DNA from: Candidatus Delongbacteria bacterium
GTDB taxonomy: Bacteria; CAIWAD01
Reading direction: 5' to 3'
DNA length: 64,000 nt
Assembly: GCA_041675285.1 (NCBI GenBank)
Contig: JBAYTZ010000001.1
Location: 1 to 64,000, forward strand
Shown here: positions 24,770 to 33,949 of the stretch, one piece after another
Layout of the letters: every line of letters starts with the position of its first letter
Numbering within the stretch: position 1 is the stretch's first letter
Translations under genes and position numbers: made by a program
Notes under the pieces: generated by a model
Seen by the model: only the letters and a program-made list of their open reading frames with translations
What the model was told of the DNA's origin: nothing
The model's database searches: none

Positions 24770-25870
24770 ATGTCCCATCCACGCCCTGTCTTCTGTGTCA
24801 TGGGAGCTGGCCACGGCGGACTGGCCATGGCCGGCCATCTGGGCCTGATGGGTTTCGACGTCCGTCTCTTCAACCGCACGCTGGCCAGGCTGGAGGCCGT
24901 CCAGGTTCGGGGCGGCGTTGAACTGGGCGGCGATGAGTTGAGTGGCTTCGGTCCGGTCACTGCGGTGTCGGACCAGGTGGGAGACTTGCTCGAGGACGTC
25001 GACGTGATCATGGTCGTCGTGCCGGCCAACGCCCACGAGTTCATCGCCAGGCAGTGCGCTCCCCATTTGCGGGACGGCCAGACTATCGTGATCAACCCTG
25101 GCCGAACCTTCGGCGCGCTGGCATTCGGGCAGGAACTGCGCTCGCAGGGTTGCACAGCGGATGTCACCCTCGCCGAGACGCAGACGTTCCTCTATGCCAG
25201 CCGCGTCATTGGCCCGGGGCAGGCGCGGATCTTCCGCATCAAGAACTCCATTCCGCTGGCCACCGTGCGTGCGCACCGCATTCCTCGCTGTCTGGACCTG
25301 GTGCGCCGGGCCTTTCCCCAGTTCGTTCCCGGTGACAATATCTTCAAAACGAGCTTCAACAACATCGGTTCGGTCTTCCATCCGGCCCTGATGCTGCTGA
25401 ACGCGGGCTGGGTCGAAGACCCGGCGGACTTCGAGTTCTATTACCAGGGCACCACGCCCTCCGTCGCCACCGTGCTGGAGGAACTGGATGCGGAGCGAGT
25501 CGCCGTCGCCGCCGCGCTGGGCATCCAGGCCTTCAGCGCGCGCGAGTGGCTGTACCTGGCCTACGACGCCGTTGGGCGGAATCTCCACCAGGCCATCCAC
25601 GCCAACCTCGGCTACCACGGGATCCTGGCTCCCCATCGGATGGAAATGCGCTATCTGACGGAGGATGTCCCGTTCAGCCTGGTTCCCATGAGTTCGATCG
25701 GACGCCAGTTCGGCGTGTCCACCCCGATCATGGACGCCTTCATCACCCTGGCCTCCAGCATGCACGGGCGAGATTACCGCGCCGAAGGCCGGACGGTGGA
25801 ATCACTGGGCATCGCCGGGCTCAGCCTGAAACAGCTGCGCCTGCTGGGAATCGGGCAGGACAAGCCATGA
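24770..25870 (+). CDS. NAD/NADP octopine/nopaline dehydrogenase-family protein
   Basis: A 366-residue opine-dehydrogenase-type oxidoreductase. The N-terminal Rossmann domain has VMGAGHGGLAMAGHLGLMGF (GxGxxG) and DVIMVVVPANAHEF. The C-terminal helical domain (octopine DH, PF02317) contains FNNIGSVFHPALMLLNAGW, whose His is the usual catalytic residue, and LGIQAFSAREWL. The family reductively couples an amino acid to a 2-oxoacid with NAD(P)H, or the reverse. ATG 24770 is chosen because the Rossmann fold starts at once and CAGGAGAG lies upstream. The stop overlaps the next start (ATGA). Next to a mutase-like and an asparagine-synthetase-like gene it probably makes or matures an opine-like small molecule. 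Confidence 0.85.
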   Translation: MSHPRPVFCVMGAGHGGLAMAGHLGLMGFDVRLFNRTLARLEAVQVRGGVELGGDELSGFGPVTAVSDQVGDLLEDVDVIMVVVPANAHEFIARQCAPHLRDGQTIVINPGRTFGALAFGQELRSQGCTADVTLAETQTFLYASRVIGPGQARIFRIKNSIPLATVRAHRIPRCLDLVRRAFPQFVPGDNIFKTSFNNIGSVFHPALMLLNAGWVEDPADFEFYYQGTTPSVATVLEELDAERVAVAAALGIQAFSAREWLYLAYDAVGRNLHQAIHANLGYHGILAPHRMEMRYLTEDVPFSLVPMSSIGRQFGVSTPIMDAFITLASSMHGRDYRAEGRTVESLGIAGLSLKQLRLLGIGQDKP

Positions 25871-27510
25871 GCAGCGACAACCTGGTGATCGGGGCCGCTC
25901 TCGGCCAATGTGTCCATCTGGCGGGGTTGGACCACTTTCTCCGACTCTGCGAGGAGCACGGCTGGCGCTCCGAACTGCTGGGGGCGGCGGTTCCTGTCGA
26001 GACCTTGCTGCGCCGGGTCCAGGAACTGAGGCCCGCGCTGGTGGCCGTTTCCTATCGCCTCACCGACCAGGATATCGTGCCACTGCTGCGCGCCCTCGAG
26101 GAAGGGGCGGCGCGGCTGAAGGGCGGCGAGCGGCGCTGGGTGTTGGGTGGCACGCCGCCGGTGGCGGCCATGGCGCGGCGCTTCCAACTCTTCGAGCGCT
26201 GTTTCGACGGCAGCGAACCGCTGGAGGAACTGATCGCCTTCATCGGCGGCGAGACCACCGCCACAGCGGCCGAGAGATGGCCCGACACGCTGCTGGAGCG
26301 GGTGGCGGCCTGCGCGCCACGGCCGCTGCTGCGTCATCATTATGGCGAGCCCGCACTGGAGGCCACCATCGTCGGCGCGGGACGGATCGCTGAGGCCCGC
26401 GCCCTGGACGTCCTCTCGCTGGGGCCGGACCAGAATGCCCAGGAGCACTTCTTCCGCCCCACTGAAATGGATCCCCATCAGGACGGGGCGGGCGGCGTTC
26501 CGGTGCGCCGTCCGGAGGACCTCCGCCGCATCCACGAGGCGACGCGTGTCGGCAATCGCCCCCTGCTGCGCTGCTATAGCGGGACGCGGGATCTGCAGCG
26601 CTGGGCGGAGATGAGCCTGGAGACGATCCACAATGCATGGGGGGCCATTCCCCTCTGCTGGTACAGCGTGATGGACGGCCGGAGCACGGTCCCCTTCCCC
26701 GAGGCGATTCTGGAGAAGCAGTCCACCATGCGCTTCTACGCGGAGCGCGGGGTGCCGGTGGAGGTGAACGAGTCCCACCAGTGGAGCCTGCGCGACGCCC
26801 ACGACGCGCTGGCGGTGGCGATGGCCTTCCTGGCCGCCTACAATGCTCAGCGGCAGGGCGTGAGACACTACGTCGCCCAGCTGATGCACAACACTCCACC
26901 CTCCACCAGCCCGCTGATGGATTTGGCGAAGATGCTGGCGAAGCTCGACCTGATCGGCGAGCTGGAGGGCCCCGCCTTCCAGGTCCTGCGGGAGGTCCGC
27001 GCGGGCATCACCAGCCTGCCGGCGGATTTCAACCGCGCCAAGGGGCATCTCGCCGCCTCCACGACGCTGGCCATGGCGCTGAAGCCGCAGATCCTCCACG
27101 TGGTGGGATTCACCGAGGCCCGGCGCGTCGTCGACGCCGAGGCGGTGATCGAGAGCTGCTCCATCGCCCGGGGCAGTGTCGATCTCTGCCTCAAGGGGCT
27201 GCCCGATCCCGCGCGGGATCCGCGGGTCCGCGCCCGCCGTCGCCATCTGGTCGCGGAGGCGCGCCTCATCCTGGAGGCCATCACGCGGCTGGGTTCCGAC
27301 CGCGCCGACCCGTGGGCCGATGCGGAGGTGCTGACGCGGGCGATCCGCTGCGGGCTGCTGGATGCTCCCCACTTCCGCGGCAATCCGCACCTGAAGGGGA
27401 CGATCGTGACGGCCTGCGTGAAGGGTGGCTGGGAAGCGGTCAATCCCGTCACCCGGCGCCCACTTGGGGAGCGGCGCCGGATCGCCGCCCTGGCTGCGGG
27501 CGGGCAGTAG
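25867..27510 (+). CDS. Cobalamin-binding domain / mutase-like (glutamate-mutase-type) protein
   Basis: A 547-residue protein, translationally coupled to the dehydrogenase. Residues ~5-130 resemble the B12-binding (GlmS/MutS-like) Rossmann domain: LVIGAALGQCVHLAGLDHFL, LRPALVAVSYRLTDQDIVPL and WVLGGTPPV. The cobalamin-ligand signature DxHxxG appears as CxHxxG: His17 is kept but Asp is replaced by Cys15. Residues ~190-530 look like a TIM-barrel catalytic part comparable to glutamate mutase subunit E (RVGNRPLLRCYSGT, VPVEVNESHQWSLRDAHDAL, GVRHYVAQLMHNTPP). It thus resembles a single-chain S-E fusion, somewhat shorter than the two known subunits combined. A carbon-skeleton rearrangement of an amino acid is the best guess; the barrel assignment is inference. 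Confidence 0.6.
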   Translation: MSSDNLVIGAALGQCVHLAGLDHFLRLCEEHGWRSELLGAAVPVETLLRRVQELRPALVAVSYRLTDQDIVPLLRALEEGAARLKGGERRWVLGGTPPVAAMARRFQLFERCFDGSEPLEELIAFIGGETTATAAERWPDTLLERVAACAPRPLLRHHYGEPALEATIVGAGRIAEARALDVLSLGPDQNAQEHFFRPTEMDPHQDGAGGVPVRRPEDLRRIHEATRVGNRPLLRCYSGTRDLQRWAEMSLETIHNAWGAIPLCWYSVMDGRSTVPFPEAILEKQSTMRFYAERGVPVEVNESHQWSLRDAHDALAVAMAFLAAYNAQRQGVRHYVAQLMHNTPPSTSPLMDLAKMLAKLDLIGELEGPAFQVLREVRAGITSLPADFNRAKGHLAASTTLAMALKPQILHVVGFTEARRVVDAEAVIESCSIARGSVDLCLKGLPDPARDPRVRARRRHLVAEARLILEAITRLGSDRADPWADAEVLTRAIRCGLLDAPHFRGNPHLKGTIVTACVKGGWEAVNPVTRRPLGERRRIAALAAGGQ

Positions 27511-27511
27511 G

Positions 27512-29044
27512 ATGTGCGGCATCGCGGTTGTCTGGGGAAGACCCGACCTGACCCTCGCGGAAGTCCTGCTGGATCGGCTCCGTCACCGTGGTCCGGACGA
27601 GGCGGGCCGGGTGGTGATCGGCCCCGGCGTGCTGGCCCAGGCACGGCTGGCGATCGTCGACCTGGCCACCGGCCGTCAACCCATTCTCAATGAGCGGGGC
27701 GACCTGGCGGTCGTCTTCAACGGTGAGATCTACAACCATTTGGAGTTGAGGCGGGAGCTGGCCGGCCGCCACGAGTTTCGCACCTGTTCCGACACGGAGG
27801 TGCTGCTCCATCTCTACGAGGAGGTGGGCGAAGACTTGCTTGGCCGGCTGGATGGGATGTTCGCCCTCGCGCTGGCGGGGCCGGCCGGCCTGCTGCTGGC
27901 CCGCGATCCGCTGGGGATCAAGCCGCTCTACTATGGCCGAGCCGGCGATCTGGTGTTGGCCGCCAGCGAACTCAAGGCCTTTCCGCCCATGGATGAGCTG
28001 CGAGCCCTCCCGGCGGGGCATTTCCTCTTTCTGCCCGCGAATTCGGCGCCGGGCCGGCTTCCCCTGCCGAAGCCCCGGGCCTTCGCCTGCGCCGCGCAGG
28101 TGGTCCCCTGGCTGGCGCCGCCGCCCCTGCCGGAGATCGAATCCGGGATCCGCCACCGCCTGGAGCGGGCCGTCGTCAAGCGCCTGATGAGCGACGTGCC
28201 CGTCGGCGTCTTTCTCTCAGGCGGGCTGGACAGCAGTCTGGTCGCCGCGCTGATGCGCCCGCACGTGCCCCGGCTGCTCTCCTTCACGGCGGGCATGCGC
28301 GGCGCCCCCGACCTGTCGGCGGCACGAGCTGTGGCGCACCTGCTGGGCACGGAGCACCATGAACTCATCTACGACGCCGCCGAGGTCGAAGCAGCGCTGC
28401 CGGCGGTCATCCGGGCCCTGGAGTCCTTCGACGCCCCGCTGGTGCGCTCGGCGGTTCCCAACTATTTCCTCGCGCGTCTGGCCGCACGGCATGTCAAGGT
28501 CGTCCTGACCGGCGAGGGCGCCGATGAACTCTTCGCCGGCTATTCCTATCTCCGTCCCATCGCTTCGGGCGGCGGACTGCGCGAGGAACTCGAGCGGATC
28601 ACCCGGGACCTGCAGCACACCAACCTGCAACGCTGCGACCGGCTCTCCATGGCCTGGGGCCTCGAGGCGCGTGTCCCTTTCCTGGACCTGGATCTGCTGC
28701 GCTACGTGGGCCGGTTGCCCGCCGGATTGCTGGCACCTGAACCCGGCGGCCGCGAGAAAGGCCTGCTGCGGCGCGCCTGCGCCGACCTTCTGCCGGAGGC
28801 GATCCTGCAGCGGGCGAAGCTCAAGTTTGCGGAAGGGGCCGGGTCGTCCGAGCTGGTCGCCACGCGGCTGGCGTTGGTCGATCCGGCGGTCGCCGATGAG
28901 CTGGACGAGCCGTTCGTCCAGAACCTGCACTCGGCGGAGGAGCGCGTGTATCACCGGATCTGGCGGTCCCAGTTTGGTGACCAGATTCCTCTCGAGTTGG
29001 TGGGGAGGACCCGGGATCCCCGGGCTGCGCTTCCGGCGGTCTGA
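27512..29044 (+). CDS. Asparagine synthetase (glutamine-hydrolysing)-like amide ligase
   Basis: A 510-residue class II amidotransferase/synthetase. Cys2 directly follows Met (MCGIAVVWG) and is the Ntn glutaminase nucleophile. RLAIVDLATGRQPI, VVFNGEIYNH and SDTEVLLHLYEE complete the glutaminase domain. The synthetase domain has the PP-loop VFLSGGLDSSLVAAL, VVLTGEGADELFAGY and RLSMAWGLEARVPFLD. It starts 1 bp after the previous stop, so it belongs to the operon. The length is slightly short of AsnB (~550), with a trimmed C-terminus. Given its neighbours it may amidate a pathway-specific acid rather than serve general asparagine supply. About 325 bp after it contain only a possible promoter zone and a nine-C run (29321-29329). 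Confidence 0.88.
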   Translation: MCGIAVVWGRPDLTLAEVLLDRLRHRGPDEAGRVVIGPGVLAQARLAIVDLATGRQPILNERGDLAVVFNGEIYNHLELRRELAGRHEFRTCSDTEVLLHLYEEVGEDLLGRLDGMFALALAGPAGLLLARDPLGIKPLYYGRAGDLVLAASELKAFPPMDELRALPAGHFLFLPANSAPGRLPLPKPRAFACAAQVVPWLAPPPLPEIESGIRHRLERAVVKRLMSDVPVGVFLSGGLDSSLVAALMRPHVPRLLSFTAGMRGAPDLSAARAVAHLLGTEHHELIYDAAEVEAALPAVIRALESFDAPLVRSAVPNYFLARLAARHVKVVLTGEGADELFAGYSYLRPIASGGGLREELERITRDLQHTNLQRCDRLSMAWGLEARVPFLDLDLLRYVGRLPAGLLAPEPGGREKGLLRRACADLLPEAILQRAKLKFAEGAGSSELVATRLALVDPAVADELDEPFVQNLHSAEERVYHRIWRSQFGDQIPLELVGRTRDPRAALPAV

Positions 29045-29368
29045 GCCTCGCTTCGGTGGCCCACTTCGGGAAAGTGGCCGCTGGAGCGCCCCTGATTCGT
29101 GCCTTGCGGCGAGCATGTGGTCCTGCCACAGACGGCCTTGCCAAGCGAGGCCCTGGCCCAGGTCCAGGGGTGGGTCTTCAACCGCAGGACCGGGTTTGCC
29201 CGAGGCGTTCCTCACCCGAATTGCCATTGATTTGCGACGGTAACAATATTAGGTTGCACTAAGAAAACAGGGATTTCTGTTCGCTCCGAGGAATCGCTCG
29301 TCGCACAGCTCACCCTATCGCCCCCCCCCACCTGCGGTTGCTTGGATTCAATTCCAGATTGGATCCAG

Positions 29369-30913
29369 ATGGACGTTTTTCTGCCCTCCTCCTTCTACAA
29401 GGAAGTCCTGGAGCACATGCTCGAAGGATGTCAGATCATCGGCCACGATTGGCGCTACATCTTCATCAACAAGACGGCGGAGCGCCACAACCGCCGCTCC
29501 GCCCAGGAGATGATCGGCCAGCTCTACGCCGAGGTCTGGCCCGGCGTCGAAACGACGCCCGTCTACCAGATCATCCGCTATTGCCTGGAACAGCGCATCC
29601 AGCAGAACATGGAGAACGAGTTCGCCTTCCCGGACGGCGGCAAGGGCTGGTTCGAGTTGCGCATCTATCCCGTGCCGGAGGGCGTGTTCATCATGTCCAT
29701 CGACATCACGGAACGCCGGCACAACGAGGAGATCCTCAGGGCCACGGAAGCGCAGCTGCGCCAATCCCAGAAGCTGGAGGCCGTGGGGCAGCTGGCCGGC
29801 GGCGTGGCCCACGATTTCAACAACATCCTCACGGTGATCCTGGGTTATGGCTACGCCCTGCAGGAAGAGCTGGCGGAGAACGACCTCCTGCGGGAGGATG
29901 TCCTGCAGATCGTCGCGGCCGGCGAACGGGCCGCGGTGCTGACGCGCCAGCTGCTGGCCTTCAGCCGCAAGCAGGTGCTGCAACCCGAGATCGTCGACCT
30001 GAACGAGGTCATCCGCAACATCAGCAAGCTGCTGGGCCGCCTGCTGGGCGAGCCGGTGGAACTGAGCCTGGCCTTGGCGGATGAAGTCGTGCGCATCAAG
30101 GTCGACCCCAACCAGCTGGAACAGGTCATCGTCAACCTCTGCGTCAATGCCCGGGACGCCATGCCGGAGGGCGGCCTGCTGACTCTGGAGACCGCCCGGA
30201 TCGAGCTGGATGCGGGTTACACGGACACGCACGTGGGCGTCAGCCCCGGCAAGTACATCATGCTGGCGGTGAGCGACACGGGCTGCGGGATGGACGAGGC
30301 CACGGTCCAGCGCATCTTCGAACCCTTCTTCACGACCAAGGAGGTGGGTCGCGGGACGGGGCTGGGCCTGGCCATGGTCTATGGCATCGTGAACCAGTCC
30401 GGCGGTTCCATCTATGTCTACAGCGAAGTGAACCGCGGCACCACCTTCAAGCTCTACTTCCCACTGGTCCACGGACATGTGGCCGCCCGCCGCAAGGCCG
30501 CGACCCGGGCCCCGCTGGGCAAGGGCGAGTTGGTGCTCCTGGTGGAGGACGACGCCACGCTGCGGCAGCTCTGCCAGCGCCTGCTCCAGGACCTCTCCTA
30601 TCGGGTCGTGAGCGCCGACGGGCCGATGCGGGCCTATGAGCTGGTGGAGAGCGAGCGGCTGCGCCCTGACGTGCTGTTGACGGACGTCATCATGCCCTTC
30701 ATGAGCGGGCCCTATCTGGCGCGCCGGCTGCAGGCGGTCCATCGGCCCCTGCAGGTCGTCTACATGTCGGGCTACACGGACGAATCCATCCTGCAGCACG
30801 GCGTGCTGGATCCCAGCGTGCCCTTTCTGGAGAAGCCCTTCACGCTGATCAACCTGGCCAGCAAATTGCGGGAGGTGCTGGACGGGGCGCAGCGGACCGG
30901 CGGGGCCGCGTGA
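29369..30913 (+). CDS. Hybrid PAS-histidine kinase with C-terminal receiver domain
   Basis: A 514-residue cytosolic sensor kinase. A PAS domain spans ~5-125 (IIGHDWRYIFINKTAERHN to FIMSIDITERR). The dimerisation/phosphoacceptor motif GQLAGGVAHDFNNILTVI puts the phosphorylated His near residue 148. The HATPase_c domain follows, with N box VNLCVNARDAMPEGG, G1 VSDTGCGMD, F box FEPFFTTKEVGRGTGLGLA and G2. The receiver domain (~390-510) has acidic LLVEDDA, phosphoacceptor Asp near 439 (LLTDVIMPFMSGP) and EKPF. No membrane segment or DNA-binding output is present. ATG 29369 is preferred, but an in-frame TTG at 29342 is possible. It is convergent with the permease gene, only 13 bp from it; its partner regulator is not in the window. 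Confidence 0.92.
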   Translation: MDVFLPSSFYKEVLEHMLEGCQIIGHDWRYIFINKTAERHNRRSAQEMIGQLYAEVWPGVETTPVYQIIRYCLEQRIQQNMENEFAFPDGGKGWFELRIYPVPEGVFIMSIDITERRHNEEILRATEAQLRQSQKLEAVGQLAGGVAHDFNNILTVILGYGYALQEELAENDLLREDVLQIVAAGERAAVLTRQLLAFSRKQVLQPEIVDLNEVIRNISKLLGRLLGEPVELSLALADEVVRIKVDPNQLEQVIVNLCVNARDAMPEGGLLTLETARIELDAGYTDTHVGVSPGKYIMLAVSDTGCGMDEATVQRIFEPFFTTKEVGRGTGLGLAMVYGIVNQSGGSIYVYSEVNRGTTFKLYFPLVHGHVAARRKAATRAPLGKGELVLLVEDDATLRQLCQRLLQDLSYRVVSADGPMRAYELVESERLRPDVLLTDVIMPFMSGPYLARRLQAVHRPLQVVYMSGYTDESILQHGVLDPSVPFLEKPFTLINLASKLREVLDGAQRTGGAA

Positions 30914-30926
30914 CACACGCGCCGGA

Positions 30927-32195
30927 TCAATCCACTCCACCTCTGGCGGCCAGATCCGCGGACTTCATGCCGTCCAGGGGGATGATGAGGATGGTCAGCA
31001 GCGCGGGAATGCTGCAGAGGCAGACGGCGACGAAGAAGCCGACGTAGCCCAGCGTGCTCTGCAGGTAGCCCGAGAGCATGCCGGCCAGCATGATGGTCAG
31101 CGCGCCCAGGCCGGTGGCGATGGCGTAGTGGCTGGTGCGGAAGTTGCCGCGCTGGGCCACGTGCATCAGGTAGACGCTGTAGCCGGCGAAGCCGAAGCCG
31201 TAGCCGAACTGGTCCACGAAGGCCACGACGTACATCCACCAGGTCGCCGGGTGCGCGGCGGCCACCCAGACGTAGAGCAGGTTGGGCGCGTTCATGCTGA
31301 TCAGCATCAGGACAAAGGCCCGCCGCAGACCGTAGCGGCCCACCACGCCGCCGCCGGCGATGCCGCCCAGGATGATGCCGATGATGCCGGCCACGCCGTT
31401 GATGACGCCCACCTCCGCCACCGACAGGCCCAGCCCGCCCGCCGCCACGGCGTCCCGCAGGAAGAGCGGCGTGATCATCGAGACCATCGCCTCGCCGAAG
31501 CGGTAGAAGAGGATAAAGGCCAGCACGGCGAGGATGCCCTGCTGCCGGATGAAGGTGGTGAAGGCCACCAGCAGCGGCACCGACTCCGGCGCGCAACGCA
31601 CGGGCAGGTCGTCCGCCGGGCGCGGCAGGAAGACGCGCGCGTAGACGGCTCCCGCGCCGTAGAACACGGCGATGGCGGCGAAGACCGCCGTCCAGCTGGC
31701 GATGATGCTCTGCCCGCCCTTCTGCAGCATGCCGGCCAGGAAGACCAGCCCGCCCGTGCAGAGCAGGCGCCCGGCGCGGAAACTGGCCGACTGGACGCCG
31801 ACGAAGTAGGCCTGCTGTTTCTGAGAAAGCGACAGCAGGTAGAGGCCGTCCAGCGCGATGTCGTGGGTGGCGGAGGCCAGCCCCAGCACGAAGAACAGGG
31901 CGATGCTGATGGGGAAGTAGAGCGGCAGGCCCCAGGCCACGGCCAACGCCACCAGGCTGGCTCCGATCAGCGCCTGGGCCGCCAGCACCCAGCGCCGCCG
32001 GGTGAAGTTGAAGTCCACCGCCGGCGCCCAGAAGAGTTTCAGCATCCAGGGCAGCCCGAGCAGACTGACCCAGAAGGCGATGGTGGCGTTGGGGAGACCG
32101 AAGTCCTTGAAGACGAGGGTCGAGACTTCGCGCACCAGCGTGGACGGGATGGCTTGCATGATGTAGAGAACGGGCACGAAGAGCCAGGGACTCAA
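30927..32195 (-). CDS. Major facilitator (AmpG-like) permease
   Basis: A 422-residue 12-helix MFS transporter resembling AmpG/PAT-type permeases. It begins LSPWLFVPVLYIMQAIPSTL, followed by LLGLPWMLKLFWAPAVDF and FTRRRWVLAAQALIG (the loop 2-3 basic motif), then GLASATHDIALDGLYL, which AmpG-like proteins share. The start is uncertain: the frame is open to an ATG at 32363, but family similarity starts at the TTG at 32195, which is used here. It is divergent from the GH29 gene, so it could import sugars or muropeptide-like products released by that cluster; the substrate is not determinable from sequence. The 308 bp between it and the GH29 gene hold no convincing motif. Confidence 0.82.
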   Translation of the reverse strand: MSPWLFVPVLYIMQAIPSTLVREVSTLVFKDFGLPNATIAFWVSLLGLPWMLKLFWAPAVDFNFTRRRWVLAAQALIGASLVALAVAWGLPLYFPISIALFFVLGLASATHDIALDGLYLLSLSQKQQAYFVGVQSASFRAGRLLCTGGLVFLAGMLQKGGQSIIASWTAVFAAIAVFYGAGAVYARVFLPRPADDLPVRCAPESVPLLVAFTTFIRQQGILAVLAFILFYRFGEAMVSMITPLFLRDAVAAGGLGLSVAEVGVINGVAGIIGIILGGIAGGGVVGRYGLRRAFVLMLISMNAPNLLYVWVAAAHPATWWMYVVAFVDQFGYGFGFAGYSVYLMHVAQRGNFRTSHYAIATGLGALTIMLAGMLSGYLQSTLGYVGFFVAVCLCSIPALLTILIIPLDGMKSADLAARGGVD

Positions 32196-32503
32196 GGCGG
32201 ACGATTTCAGGCTCGCGCCCGGGTCACCCCGGACCTCGGCGGCTGGCGGCAGATGTGACAAAGCCCCTCCCTGTGCTACAAGACCACGCGCGGTTGGCGC
32301 TTGGCGGATCCGGGCGAGCGGAACCCACCGTCCACGCCCACCGCTCCCGCGAAGCACGGGCAAGGTACCAAGGGATTCCCGCCCCGCGCCCTTCCGCTCC
32401 CGCGCGCTCGTTTCGATTTCCCCCGCCCGCGTGCCACCTTGCCCGCATCCGGCGCCGCTGGGACCGCCAAGGCCTGCCGGGGCGCCCGGAACGGAGGATT
32501 CCC

Positions 32504-33946
32504 ATGACCCCCACTCGCTCTCGACGCGCCCGGAGGCTGCTCAGCATGTGTGCCCTTGCGCTCGCCGGCCTGGCCCCGACGGGGTCGGCGCTGGCCGTCC
32601 GACCCCATCCGGATCCCCTCGTGCAGCAAAAACTGGAGTGGTTCCAGGACCAGAAACTCGGCCTGCTCATGCACTGGGGCACCTACAGCCAGTGGGGCGT
32701 GGTGGAGAGCTGGAGCATCTGCCCGGAGGACGAGGACTGGACCAAGCGGCGCGGGCCCCACGCCGGTAGCTACAGCGAGTACCGGCAGGCCTACGAGGAC
32801 CTGAAGTCCACGTTCAATCCCGTCCAGTTCGATCCGGCGGCCTGGGCGGCGGCGGCGCGGGGCGCGGGCATGCGCTACGTGGTCTTCACCACCAAGCACC
32901 ACGACGGCTTCTGCCTCTTCGACACCCAGCTGACGGACTACAAGGTGACCGACCCGGGCTGCCCCTTCAGCCGGGATCCGCGGGCCAACGTGGCCCGGGA
33001 GGTCTTCGCCGCCTTCCGCCGCGAGGGCCTGGGCACGGGCGCCTACTTCTCCAAGGCCGACTGGCACTGCCCGGACTACTGGTGGCCCTACTTCCCGCCC
33101 TTCGACCGCAACGTGAACTACGACATCAAGCGCTACCCGGAGAAGTGGGAGGCCTTCAAGAGCTTCACGCGCGGCCAGATCGAAGAGCTGATGCGCGACT
33201 ACGGCCCGATGGACATCCTCTGGCTGGACGGCGGCTGGGTGCAGCCCATGACCGCCACGTCCCCGCGCTGGGGCAAGGCGCCCTGCGACCAGGACATCGA
33301 CATGCCCGGGATCGCGGCCATGGCCCGCGCGCTGCAACCGGGCCTGATCATCGTGGACCGCGCCGTGGAGGGCGACTACCAGGATTACCACACCCCCGAG
33401 CAGGAGGTGCCGGCGGCGCCGCTGGAGACGGTCTGGGAGAGTTGCATCACGCTGGGCACTTCCTGGAGCTTCGTCCCGAACGACGAACACAAGTCCGCCG
33501 AACGGGTGATCCAGCTGCTGGTGGACATCGTGGCCAAGGGCGGGAACCTGCTGCTCAACGTGGGACCCAGTCCGCAGGGCGAGTGGCCGGCGGAGGCCCT
33601 GGCCCGGCTGGCCGAGCTGGGGGACTGGCTGGACGTGAACGGCGCGGCCATCTACGGCACGCGCGCCGTAGCGCCCTACAAGGAAGGCCGGCTGTGTTAC
33701 ACGCGCTCGGCCCCGGGCACGCTCAACGCCATCCTGCTGGCCTCGGCGGAGGAGCCCGGGCTGCCGGCCAGCCTGCTCATCCCCTCCTTCGCGCCCCGGC
33801 CCGGGCAGAGCGTGCGGCTGCTGGGCGTGGCCGAGCCCCTGCGCTGGGAGCCGGCAGGTGCGGGTTGCCGGGTCTTCGTGCCGGAGTCCGTCCGGGCCAC
33901 GCCGCCCTGCCGGCACGCCTGGGCTTTTCAGCTGGGCGTCGAGTAG
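32504..33946 (+). CDS. Secreted GH29 alpha-L-fucosidase
   Basis: A 480-residue glycoside hydrolase family 29 enzyme that removes alpha-L-fucose from glycans. After a signal peptide (~1-30), the (beta/alpha)8 barrel shows the family pattern: WFQDQKLGLLMHWGTYSQWG, YVVFTTKHHDGFCLFDTQ, TGAYFSKADWHCPDYW and MDILWLDGGW. In the last, Asp242 is the expected nucleophile. A helix-rich stretch (LVDIVAKGGNLLLNVGPSP) and a small C-terminal beta domain complete the usual arrangement. ATG 32504 has GGAGG upstream. The gene is followed 3 bp later by the DUF4838 gene and then the GH3 gene, forming a tight degradation operon, and is divergent from the permease. Confidence 0.93.
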   Translation: MTPTRSRRARRLLSMCALALAGLAPTGSALAVRPHPDPLVQQKLEWFQDQKLGLLMHWGTYSQWGVVESWSICPEDEDWTKRRGPHAGSYSEYRQAYEDLKSTFNPVQFDPAAWAAAARGAGMRYVVFTTKHHDGFCLFDTQLTDYKVTDPGCPFSRDPRANVAREVFAAFRREGLGTGAYFSKADWHCPDYWWPYFPPFDRNVNYDIKRYPEKWEAFKSFTRGQIEELMRDYGPMDILWLDGGWVQPMTATSPRWGKAPCDQDIDMPGIAAMARALQPGLIIVDRAVEGDYQDYHTPEQEVPAAPLETVWESCITLGTSWSFVPNDEHKSAERVIQLLVDIVAKGGNLLLNVGPSPQGEWPAEALARLAELGDWLDVNGAAIYGTRAVAPYKEGRLCYTRSAPGTLNAILLASAEEPGLPASLLIPSFAPRPGQSVRLLGVAEPLRWEPAGAGCRVFVPESVRATPPCRHAWAFQLGVE

Positions 33947-33949
33947 CGG

